Assembly (NCBI GenBank): GCA_021732545.1
Contig: JAKFUW010000282.1
Span: 1 to 5,089 of the forward strand
Direction: 5' to 3'
DNA: 5,089 nucleotides
Origin: Alphaproteobacteria bacterium
Lineage (GTDB): Bacteria; Pseudomonadota; Alphaproteobacteria; Rickettsiales; UBA3002
Under the pieces are notes generated by a model. It saw nothing but the letters and a program-made list of their open reading frames with translations. It searched no databases and was not told the origin of the DNA. Shown here piece by piece: positions 1-5,089 of the stretch. The number at the start of each line of letters is the position of its first letter. Within the stretch, counting starts at the first letter, position 1. The position numbers and the translations under genes are program-made.

Positions 1-26
1 GCAGCATTCGCACCTTTAGTTTCTTT

Positions 27-159
27 GCTCCCCCCTTGAGGGGGAGCGGGAACTCGCAAGTGTAACGCAGCGAGTTTCGTGGGGGGATGGACAGGCATCT
101 GTATTTTATCCCCCCACCAAAAGGCTTAACACCTTTTGACTCCCCCTCAAGGGGGGAGT
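27..159. repeat. Composite nested inverted-repeat element in the 5' spacer
   Basis: This non-coding stretch is almost entirely self-complementary. Its outer arms are two copies of CTCCCCCCTTGAGGGGGAG in opposite orientation (28-46 and 140-158, identical over 19 bases). Each arm is itself a perfect mini-hairpin with an 8-bp stem and a 5-nt loop (27-47 and 139-159). Inside lie a 7-bp hairpin (51-57 with 70-76), a perfect 10-bp inverted repeat (79-88 with 108-117) and a 7-bp hairpin (118-124 with 132-138). It sits just downstream of the minus-strand hydroxylase stop, where it could help end or stabilise that transcript, but no long U-tract follows any stem. The layout resembles a REP doublet or small non-autonomous mobile element. 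No transposase or coding potential is seen. Positions 1-26 and 160-180 hold nothing recognisable. Confidence 0.75.
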
Positions 160-180
160 GGAAGAGTAAAGCACGACTGT

Positions 181-1380
181 TCATGCCGCCTGCCCTTTCA
201 TCATGCGCGGTAAATCGCCGGTGAGTCCCATCGCATTTTGCATCAGCAACCGCTTGGCAGGCGCCATGCGGTTGACCACACCAAGCCCAAGATCGCGCGC
301 GATTTTGATCGGGCGAATTGAATTCGAAAACAGCCGATTTAAACCATCCGTCGCCGAGGTCATCATCAGGGTATCAAGCTTGCGCCACTGCTGATAATGC
401 GCCAGCACATTTTCAGCACCCCAATCCAGCCCCACGCGCGCTGCATCAGCTATCACCTCGCTCATCACCGCCACATCGCGGTAACCTAAATTGGCACCCT
501 GCCCTGCAATCGGGTGAATGGCGTGCGCCGCATCACCAATCAAGGCAATGCGCGGGCGGATATAGTCGTGTGCGTGCAGGAGTTTCAGCGGATAGCTGTG
601 CGTGCCACCTGCTATCGAAATCTCACCCAGATGACCTCCCACACGTGCGCGCAATTCCTGCAAGCGCTCATCATCGCTGAGTGTCATCATGTGCGCGGCC
701 ATGTCGTCGGGTTCCGCCCACACCACATTGGTGCGCTGGTGGGTCATCGGCAACAACGCAAATGGCCCCGCTGGCATAAAACGCTCCACCGCCACACCAT
801 GATGCGCCAAGCTATGCTCGATGGTAAACACCATCGCCGTTTGACCATAGGTCATCTCGCGCACCGCAATGCCAAGCAGGGCGCGCGTGCCCGAAAATTT
901 ACCGTCGGCAACCAGCATCAACCTGGCGTTTAACACTCGGCCACTTTCCAGCGTGATCACCACATGGCTTGGCTCGTGCTCAATCGATTTCACACTATCG
1001 GGTTGAATCATTTCAATGGAGGATTGCGCGGCCATAGCCTCTTCTTGCGCCATGCGCACCAACCGATTTTCCACGATATATCCAAATGGCTCGTCACCCG
1101 CCTCGCGGTGATCATAATGCACATAAAAGCGCCCGCCATTGTCGCACACGCGGATGTCATTGATCGGCGACAAGTCACCCAGTCGTTGCCAGATACCCAG
1201 CGCCGACAGCACCCGAACCGAGCCTTGCGCCACGGCACTCGTGCGCCCATCATAGCTGGTTTGAGTGTTAGCGCGCGCAGGCGATGCTTCTACCACTGCC
1301 ACATCAAGGCCAATTTTTGCGAGCGATACCGCCATCGACGCACCAATCAACCCTGAACCAATAATCACGACATCTTTCAT
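181..1380 (-). CDS. UbiH/UbiF/VisC/COQ6-family FAD-dependent monooxygenase (ubiquinone biosynthesis hydroxylase)
   Basis: The product is a 399-residue flavoprotein that most likely hydroxylates the aromatic ring of a ubiquinone precursor, using O2 and NAD(P)H. Visible motifs are the N-terminal Rossmann dinucleotide site GSGLIG (8-13) with the ribose-binding acidic residue E31, the family DGRTSA segment (44-49), the ADG motif (158-160), and the second FAD motif GDAAHAIHPIAGQGANLG with a following RD (282-302). Length is normal for the family (about 390-410). I chose the ATG at 1380 because the glycine-rich motif starts a few residues later, as usual. A longer reading uses TTG at 1416, adds 12 unconserved residues and has no Shine-Dalgarno. 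Even at 1380 the ribosome site is only a purine run (AAAAAGAAAACC). The gene is transcribed away from amt. Which ring position it modifies (UbiH, UbiF, UbiI, UbiL or UbiM type) cannot be read from the sequence, so no symbol is given. Confidence 0.93.
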   Translation of the reverse strand: MKDVVIIGSGLIGASMAVSLAKIGLDVAVVEASPARANTQTSYDGRTSAVAQGSVRVLSALGIWQRLGDLSPINDIRVCDNGGRFYVHYDHREAGDEPFGYIVENRLVRMAQEEAMAAQSSIEMIQPDSVKSIEHEPSHVVITLESGRVLNARLMLVADGKFSGTRALLGIAVREMTYGQTAMVFTIEHSLAHHGVAVERFMPAGPFALLPMTHQRTNVVWAEPDDMAAHMMTLSDDERLQELRARVGGHLGEISIAGGTHSYPLKLLHAHDYIRPRIALIGDAAHAIHPIAGQGANLGYRDVAVMSEVIADAARVGLDWGAENVLAHYQQWRKLDTLMMTSATDGLNRLFSNSIRPIKIARDLGLGVVNRMAPAKRLLMQNAMGLTGDLPRMMKGQAA

Positions 1381-1432
1381 GGTTTTCTTTTTAGTCGATA
1401 GCGCACCACTTGCCAACTGACAAAAACAGCGC

Positions 1433-1438
1433 GTTATA
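1433..1438 (-). promoter_or_regulatory. Possible -10 box for the minus-strand hydroxylase gene
   Basis: On the minus strand this reads TATAAC, five of six matches to the sigma-70 -10 consensus, about 50 bases upstream of the ATG at 1380. No good -35 hexamer lies 16-18 bases further up, because that position falls inside the left arm of the 1444-1515 inverted repeat. An alternative pair, TTGTCA (1418-1423) with TATCGA (1395-1400) and a 17-base spacer, has a good -35 but a poor -10 and would leave almost no leader. Both are weak inferences. Confidence 0.2.
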
Positions 1439-1443
1439 TTTAC

Positions 1444-1515
1444 CTGTCACCCCGCACTCGTTGCGAGGTCTGGCAAAAAAATCTTCCGGACCCCGCAACG
1501 AGTGCGGGGTGACAG
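1444..1515. repeat. Near-perfect 30-bp inverted repeat with 12-nt loop (copy 1 of a dispersed family)
   Basis: The left arm (1444-1473) and right arm (1486-1515) are reverse complements at 28 of 30 positions, around an A-rich 12-base loop (1474-1485). Each arm also contains its own smaller palindrome with an 8-bp stem and 5-nt loop: 1449-1469 (one mismatch) and 1490-1510 (perfect, ACCCCGCA with TGCGGGGT). The element can thus fold as one long hairpin or as two short ones. The left arm recurs at 28 of 30 positions at 4767-4796, so it is a dispersed repeat. It lies between the divergent hydroxylase and amt genes, where it may affect either promoter or the start of a transcript. It resembles a REP doublet or MITE-like unit, and no protein gene is seen inside it. 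Confidence 0.85.
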
Positions 1516-1551
1516 CTTTGTGGACAACGCAACTGATCCAGTGATATTTGA

Positions 1552-1579
1552 TTGAATTGCATGGTGACTTGATTATGGT
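1552..1579 (+). promoter_or_regulatory. Weak candidate sigma-70 promoter for the amt operon
   Basis: TTGAAT (1552-1557) is followed after 16 bases by TATGGT (1574-1579) in an AT-rich leader that starts after the inverted repeat. Both hexamers match the consensus only partly, and the region has many similar AT-rich words, so this is a guess. No sigma-54 -24/-12 element with the expected GG and GC doublets is evident here, although nitrogen-regulated amt genes often use one. Confidence 0.22.
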
Positions 1580-1595
1580 TAAAAATAAAATAAAA

Positions 1596-1601
1596 AAAGG
1601 A
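1596..1601 (+). promoter_or_regulatory. Ribosome binding site of amt
   Basis: AAAGGA ends five bases before the ATG at 1607. This is the clearest Shine-Dalgarno in the window and supports that start. It is preceded by an A-rich, probably unstructured stretch (1581-1598). Confidence 0.7.
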
Positions 1602-1606
1602 TTCAC

Positions 1607-2932
1607 ATGCGCCAACTTAAATCTCTGTTTGTGTTTTTCACATTGGCTGTGCTGCCAGCCATGGCCCTTGCCGAAACCACCGTACCAGTCGAAACGCAGT
1701 TTGTTTTCAACACACTTTTGCTGCTCATCGGCGGATTTCTGGTGATGTTCATGGCGGCTGGCTTTTGCATGCTGGAAGCGGGGCTGGTTCGCAGCTCCAG
1801 CGTCTCCACCATCTGCATCAAAAACATCGCACTCTATGCGATTGCTGGCATCATGTTTTATCTGTGCGGCTATCACTTAATGTATACGGGCGTTGACGGC
1901 GGCTATTTTGGCAGCTTCGGATTATTCGAAGTCGATGATTCCAAGCTGCTCAGCATCGAAGGCACCTATATTGGCGAGGCCGCAAAATATTCCACCGGTG
2001 CTGATTGGTTTTTCCAAATGGTGTTTGTTGGCACCGCTGCATCCATTGTTTCAGGCGCGGTGGCTGAGCGCGTCAAAATGTGGTCATTTTTATTATTCGT
2101 CGTCATCATGACGGCCTTCATCTATCCCGTTGTCGGCGCGTGGCACTGGGGTGGAGGCTGGCTCAAAGCCATGGGCTTTTTCGATTTTGCAGGATCGAGT
2201 ATCGTGCATAGTGTGGGCGGCTGGGCAGCCTTAGCTGGCTTGCTGATGATTGGCCCGCGCATGGGGCGCTATAACAAGCAAGGCAAACCGATGCCGATGC
2301 CAGGATCGAGCCTGCCACTTGCCGCGCTGGGTACTTTCATTTTGTGGTTCGGGTGGTTTGGCTTTAACGGTGCATCGCAACTGGCGCTTGGCACTGCGGC
2401 GGACGCCGCATCGGTTGCGATCATTTTCATCAACACCAATATCTCGGCCAGCGCCGGATTAGTCGCGGCGATGATTATGACACAGTTAATTTACCGCAAA
2501 ATTGATCCCACTATTACGTTAAACGGTGCGTTGGCTGGTTTGGTCAGCATCACCGCTGAACCGCTCACTCCCACACTCGGCGAAGCGGCGATGATTGGGG
2601 CAGTGGGCAGCGTTCTGATGACGCTTACCATTCCGTTGCTGGACCGACTCAAAATCGATGATGTAGTCGGCGCCATTCCCGTGCATCTGGTGGCGGGCAT
2701 CTGGGGCACGCTGGCCGTTCCCATCACCAATCCTGAAGCCGTCTTTTCCACCCAGATAATCGGCATCATCAGCATTGCCGCCTTCGTGCTGGTTGCCAGC
2801 ACCTTGGCATGGACATTGATTCATTTTATTTTGGGGCTTCGCATCAGTGAAGACATGGAGCGAGCCGGAATTGATATCGCCGAAGTGGGGCTGGATGCCT
2901 ACCCCGAATTCGTCCGAACGACGCAGCGATAA
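1607..2932 (+). CDS. amt: Ammonium transporter, Amt family
   Basis: The product is a 441-residue inner-membrane channel for ammonium uptake. Residues 1-22 look like a cleavable signal peptide (basic start, hydrophobic core, ALA before E23), as in E. coli AmtB. About eleven membrane segments follow, ending in the cytoplasmic tail LRISEDMERAGID (411-423). By alignment from memory to mature AmtB, the outer phenylalanine gate matches F140 and F253 (within GWFGFN), and the recruitment-site residues match W181 and S257. The conserved aspartate is D193 (DFAGSSIVH) and the pore twin histidines are H201 and H360 (IPVHLVAGIWG). All key positions are present, so the channel should be functional. The first segments (GFCMLEAGLVRSSS) place it in the Amt branch with the LEAGLVR signature. 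A good Shine-Dalgarno precedes the ATG. No PII gene adjoins it, unlike the common glnK-amtB pair. It leads an apparent three-gene operon. Confidence 0.96.
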   Translation: MRQLKSLFVFFTLAVLPAMALAETTVPVETQFVFNTLLLLIGGFLVMFMAAGFCMLEAGLVRSSSVSTICIKNIALYAIAGIMFYLCGYHLMYTGVDGGYFGSFGLFEVDDSKLLSIEGTYIGEAAKYSTGADWFFQMVFVGTAASIVSGAVAERVKMWSFLLFVVIMTAFIYPVVGAWHWGGGWLKAMGFFDFAGSSIVHSVGGWAALAGLLMIGPRMGRYNKQGKPMPMPGSSLPLAALGTFILWFGWFGFNGASQLALGTAADAASVAIIFINTNISASAGLVAAMIMTQLIYRKIDPTITLNGALAGLVSITAEPLTPTLGEAAMIGAVGSVLMTLTIPLLDRLKIDDVVGAIPVHLVAGIWGTLAVPITNPEAVFSTQIIGIISIAAFVLVASTLAWTLIHFILGLRISEDMERAGIDIAEVGLDAYPEFVRTTQR

Positions 2933-2933
2933 G

Positions 2934-3740
2934 ATGAGCCTGCGCATTACCTCGTGGAACATCAATTCCATCCGCATCCGCTTGCCGCTGATTCAAAAAT
3001 TAATCGAGCAAGTAAACCCGGATATTCTGTGCCTGCAAGAAACCAAGGTGGAAAACCAACATTTCCCTGGCACCGATGTACAAGCTTTGGGCTATGATTA
3101 CCTCTATTTCAATGGCCAGAAATCCTATCATGGCGTGGCGATTTTGTCTAAAATCCCACTTAAAAGTGCGCGCTGCGATCGGTTCATCGATAATGACGAC
3201 AAACGCCACATCACAGCGACACTGCCCGATGGCACCGCGATCCATAATTTTTATGTGCCAGCGGGCGGTGATATCCCCGATGTCACACTTAATAAAAAGT
3301 TCAAAGAGAAACTCGATTTTGTGGATGCGATGACGGCATGGTCGAACACGCTCAAAAGCGATGATAAAGTCATTATCCTTGGCGACTTTAACATCGCGCC
3401 ACTTGAGCATGATGTGTGGTCACATAAACAGCTGCTCAAGGTGGTAAGCCACACGCCGATTGAGGTTGAAAAACTCAATGCACTCAAAGACTCATTAGGC
3501 TGGGTGGATGTGATGCGCGAACTGGTGCCGCATGATCAAAAACTCTATAGCTGGTGGAGCTACCGCGCGGGCGATTGGCTCGCCTCCAATCGTGGCCGCA
3601 GGCTCGACCATGTGTGGGTGACGCCCGCGCTGAAACCTCACATCGAACGTGGCGATATTTTATCGGATGCACGCGGCTGGGAAAGCCCGTCCGATCATGT
3701 GCCCGTCACCGTAACCTTCAAGGGAATCAACCTGCCATGA
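2934..3740 (+). CDS. xth: Exodeoxyribonuclease III / AP endonuclease (Xth family)
   Basis: The product is a 268-residue cytoplasmic enzyme of the exonuclease-endonuclease-phosphatase fold, expected to cut DNA 5' to abasic sites and to digest 3' ends in base-excision repair. Compared with E. coli ExoIII, the catalytic residues are N9 (SWNINSIR), E36 (LQETK), Y107 (NFYVPAGGD), D151 and N153 (GDFNIAP), D225 (GRRLDHVWV) and H255 (SPSDHVPV). The substrate-side motif YSWWSYR (205-211) is also present. Length matches the family (about 255-270), so the gene is intact. The ATG at 2934 starts directly at the first conserved strand. A longer reading from 2847 would only overlap amt. One base separates the amt stop (TAA, 2930-2932) from this ATG, and no strong Shine-Dalgarno is seen, which suggests translation by re-initiation after amt. 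Confidence 0.95.
   Translation: MSLRITSWNINSIRIRLPLIQKLIEQVNPDILCLQETKVENQHFPGTDVQALGYDYLYFNGQKSYHGVAILSKIPLKSARCDRFIDNDDKRHITATLPDGTAIHNFYVPAGGDIPDVTLNKKFKEKLDFVDAMTAWSNTLKSDDKVIILGDFNIAPLEHDVWSHKQLLKVVSHTPIEVEKLNALKDSLGWVDVMRELVPHDQKLYSWWSYRAGDWLASNRGRRLDHVWVTPALKPHIERGDILSDARGWESPSDHVPVTVTFKGINLP
3720..3725 (+). promoter_or_regulatory. Ribosome binding site of the M23 peptidase gene, inside the xth 3' end
   Basis: AAGGGA lies eleven bases before the ATG at 3737, a slightly long spacing. Together with the ATGA stop-start overlap it supports the short start and translational coupling to xth. Confidence 0.45.
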
Positions 3741-4759
3741 CCCTGTTTGGCATCTTGCTGTTTGGCTTGATATTGGTGGGCGGCTTGGCGGTGATTATGC
3801 CGCTTTATTCGGCCACCTTTTTGCTCGATATGCCGATGGATTGCGAAATGGGAAAAACCTGTTTTATTCAAAATTATGTCGATCTGGATGCATCGAATAA
3901 AGTGCTCGATTATCGCTGCGGGCCGCTGAGTTATGATGGCCATAAAGGCACCGACATTCGCTTGGTGAATCTGGCCCAAATGCGCGAAGGCGTGAAGGTG
4001 CTGGCCGCAACGGATGGCAAGGTGCTGGGCATCCGTGACGGCATGCCCGACCGCAATGCCAAACACTTCCCGCGCGAATCCATCAAAGACAAAGAATGTG
4101 GCAATGGTGTGCTCATCGAACATGCCACCGGTATGCACATCCAATATTGCCACATGATGTTGAGCAGCATCGCGGTGAAAGCGGGCGACCGAGTGAAAAG
4201 CGGTGAGAACTTGGGAAAAGTCGGACTATCGGGGATGACCGAATTTCCGCATCTGCATCTGGAAATCCGCAATGCGAAAGGCGAAACGATTGACCCTTAT
4301 GTTGGCGCAATCAGCCAAGCGGCATGCGGAAAATCCACTCGTAATCTATGGAAACCCAACATCCGAAAAGCCATGGATTATGTGGCAACCGGCGTGCTGC
4401 AACATGGCTTCACCGATCGCGTACCAACGGTGGATGCGGTGCGGATGGGCAAACACGCACTGGATAGTATTAAACCCGATGCGGGCGCGCTGGTTTTTTG
4501 GGCGGAAATGTTTGGCATCCGCACAGGCGATGTGGTCACGTCACTGGTTACCGATGCTTCGGGCGAAGTGATCGTTCATTATTCACAAACACTTGATCGT
4601 GATAAGGCGGTGTATTTTCAGATGGCCGGCAAACGCAGGCAAGAGGCGTTGTGGAAAACAGGAACCTACACCGCGCATCTGACCGTTCGCCGCAAAACCG
4701 ACAAAACCAACTGGCTGGAGATTGATCAGTTTTATAAGGTGGTGGTGACGGGAGAGTGA
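3737..4759 (+). CDS. M23-family metallopeptidase (LytM-type), membrane-anchored or secreted
   Basis: The product is a 340-residue probable peptidoglycan endopeptidase acting in the periplasm. A hydrophobic segment (about 3-30) is a signal anchor or signal peptide. The M23 core (about 60-190) has the HxxxD zinc motif as H69 and D73 (GHKGTD), the histidine H139 (QYCHMM) and the HxH motif H172/H174 (FPHLHLEIR), so it should be active. Six cysteines (36, 42, 61, 121, 138, 197) flank the core and could form disulfides. The pattern of C36/C42, RCG, ECGN and YCHM matches a subtype I recall from alphaproteobacteria. The C-terminal part (about 205-340) is strand-rich and ends in LEIDQFYKVVV. It may be an Ig-like domain, but I do not recognise its family. 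The ATG overlaps the xth stop as ATGA, with AAGGGA eleven bases upstream. A longer reading from 3554 only shadows xth. Bond specificity is unknown. Confidence 0.92.
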   Translation: MTLFGILLFGLILVGGLAVIMPLYSATFLLDMPMDCEMGKTCFIQNYVDLDASNKVLDYRCGPLSYDGHKGTDIRLVNLAQMREGVKVLAATDGKVLGIRDGMPDRNAKHFPRESIKDKECGNGVLIEHATGMHIQYCHMMLSSIAVKAGDRVKSGENLGKVGLSGMTEFPHLHLEIRNAKGETIDPYVGAISQAACGKSTRNLWKPNIRKAMDYVATGVLQHGFTDRVPTVDAVRMGKHALDSIKPDAGALVFWAEMFGIRTGDVVTSLVTDASGEVIVHYSQTLDRDKAVYFQMAGKRRQEALWKTGTYTAHLTVRRKTDKTNWLEIDQFYKVVVTGE

Positions 4760-4766
4760 CTTTACG

Positions 4767-4837
4767 CTGTCACCCCGCACTAGTTGCGGGGTCTGGTGCA
4801 GAATTTGATGGAGATGCCGCAATGAATGCGGCATGAC
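4767..4837. repeat. Second, diverged copy of the dispersed inverted-repeat family
   Basis: The left arm (4767-4796) matches the left arm of the 1444-1515 repeat at 28 of 30 positions. The right arm (4811-4837, read in reverse) matches this left arm at 19 of 27. Each arm forms its own perfect mini-hairpin of 8-bp stem and 5-nt loop: ACCCCGCA with TGCGGGGT (4772-4792) and ATGCCGCA with TGCGGCAT (4814-4834). The stem differences between the arms come as two compensated base pairs, and the other differences fall in the loop or outside. It fills the 100-base spacer between the convergent peptidase and permease genes. It could act as a two-way transcript end, but neither stem is followed by a T-tract typical of an intrinsic terminator. 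Confidence 0.82.
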
Positions 4838-4859
4838 CCGTTTGAATAAAAAACAAAAG

Positions 4860-5089
4860 CTAATCCGTGCGCTTTTCGTGATCTTTATTCAAAAACTCAG
4901 CCGAGCCTTTGATGGGTTTTTCCTCTAACCACAATTTACTGCGAAACTGGCCATAGCCAAAATAAACGATCAAGCCCACCACAAAGAAAATCTTGAGTTG
5001 CACAAAGGTGCTCCACGGCAACTGCGCCACCAGATAGCCGCACGAAAGCACGCCTAAAATCGGAGTGAGCGGGTAAAAGGGCACCTTAT
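4860..5089 (-). CDS. APC-family amino-acid permease, C-terminal fragment (runs off the window)
   Basis: Only about the last 76 residues are in the window. The stop is TAG at 4860-4862 and the frame stays open through the window edge at 5089. The GTG at 5082-5084 is an internal valine, not a start, since the frame reads on as KVPFYPLTPILGVL. That motif, followed by a membrane segment (PILGVLSCGYLVAQLP) and a second one (KIFFVVGLIVYFGYG) ending in FRSKL, is typical of the last two membrane helices of cationic or neutral amino-acid permeases of the APC superfamily. A short charged cytoplasmic tail ends in KDHEKRTD. The substrate cannot be told from this part. It is convergent with the M23 gene. 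Confidence 0.75.
   Translation of the reverse strand, partial: KVPFYPLTPILGVLSCGYLVAQLPWSTFVQLKIFFVVGLIVYFGYGQFRSKLWLEEKPIKGSAEFLNKDHEKRTD

Noticed and set aside
318..1356. Several plus-strand open frames of 120-139 residues antisense to the hydroxylase gene
   Set aside because: They mirror the codon structure of a well-supported conserved gene on the other strand and encode Arg/His/Ala-rich sequence with no recognisable motif.
1541..1606. Sigma-54 promoter upstream of amt
   Set aside because: The TGGTGACTTGATTATGG stretch was considered, but it lacks the GC doublet at the required distance from the GG.
1548..1745. 65-residue open frame overlapping the amt start
   Set aside because: It runs out of frame through amt, has no Shine-Dalgarno, and its Leu/Cys/Trp-rich sequence comes from shifting the signal-peptide codons.
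1391..1876. 161-residue open frame on the minus strand across the divergent spacer and the start of amt
   Set aside because: It is antisense to the signal peptide and first helices of amt, runs through the palindromic repeat (which gives its SLRGPEDFF-like stretch), has a low-complexity His/Lys/Gln composition and no domain.
2519..2977. 152-residue minus-strand open frame antisense to the amt 3' end
   Set aside because: It lies opposite conserved Amt helices and shows no domain, so it is a shadow of the coding strand.
3554..3736. 61-codon upstream extension of the M23 peptidase gene
   Set aside because: It overlaps the catalytic C-terminus of xth and would put an Arg-rich tail before a clear hydrophobic signal segment. 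The ATG at 3737 has a suitable ATGA junction and ribosome site.
27..4837. Repeats as a possible CRISPR array
   Set aside because: There are only a few inverted, self-complementary copies, without direct repeats at regular spacing, spacers or cas genes.
4767..4837. Canonical intrinsic terminator between the convergent genes
   Set aside because: Both stems are GC-rich, but neither is followed by a T-run in the direction of transcription on either strand. Transcript ending there remains possible but is not shown by the sequence.

Overview
The window looks like ordinary chromosomal DNA from a Gram-negative proteobacterium, most probably an alphaproteobacterium. The reasons are a UbiH/COQ6-type flavin hydroxylase (aerobic ubiquinone synthesis), an Amt transporter with a cleavable signal peptide, and an M23 peptidase whose cysteine-flanked catalytic core I associate with alphaproteobacterial homologues. 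No rRNA, tRNA, CRISPR array, transposase, phage gene or obvious horizontally acquired island is visible. The genus cannot be fixed from sequence alone.

Layout. Positions 1-180 are non-coding and carry a dense nested set of inverted repeats. A UbiH/UbiF/VisC/COQ6-family monooxygenase gene lies on the minus strand (181-1380). A 226-base divergent spacer (1381-1606) holds a near-perfect 30-bp inverted repeat and the leader of the next gene. Three plus-strand genes then follow with almost no spacing: amt (1607-2932), an exonuclease III/AP endonuclease gene (2934-3740) and a membrane-anchored or secreted M23 metallopeptidase gene (3737-4759). The first junction has one base between stop and start. 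The second is an ATGA overlap. The three are therefore probably one transcription unit with translational coupling. A 100-base convergent spacer (4760-4859) holds a second, diverged copy of the 1444-1515 repeat. The window ends inside the 3' end of an APC-family amino-acid permease gene on the minus strand (4860 to beyond 5089).

How the genes fit together. The operon joins ammonium uptake, DNA base-excision repair and cell-wall hydrolysis, with no obvious shared pathway, so the grouping looks like chromosomal packing. No PII gene (glnB/glnK) adjoins amt here. The ubiquinone hydroxylase and the permease are separate units.

The least ordinary part is the non-coding DNA. All three main spacers contain pairs of inverted 21-nt mini-hairpins (8-bp stem, 5-nt loop), an arrangement like REP doublets (REPINs). 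Two of the three belong to one sequence family. In the 3' copy, every stem difference between its two arms is compensated by a matching change. I see no convincing undescribed gene system in this window.
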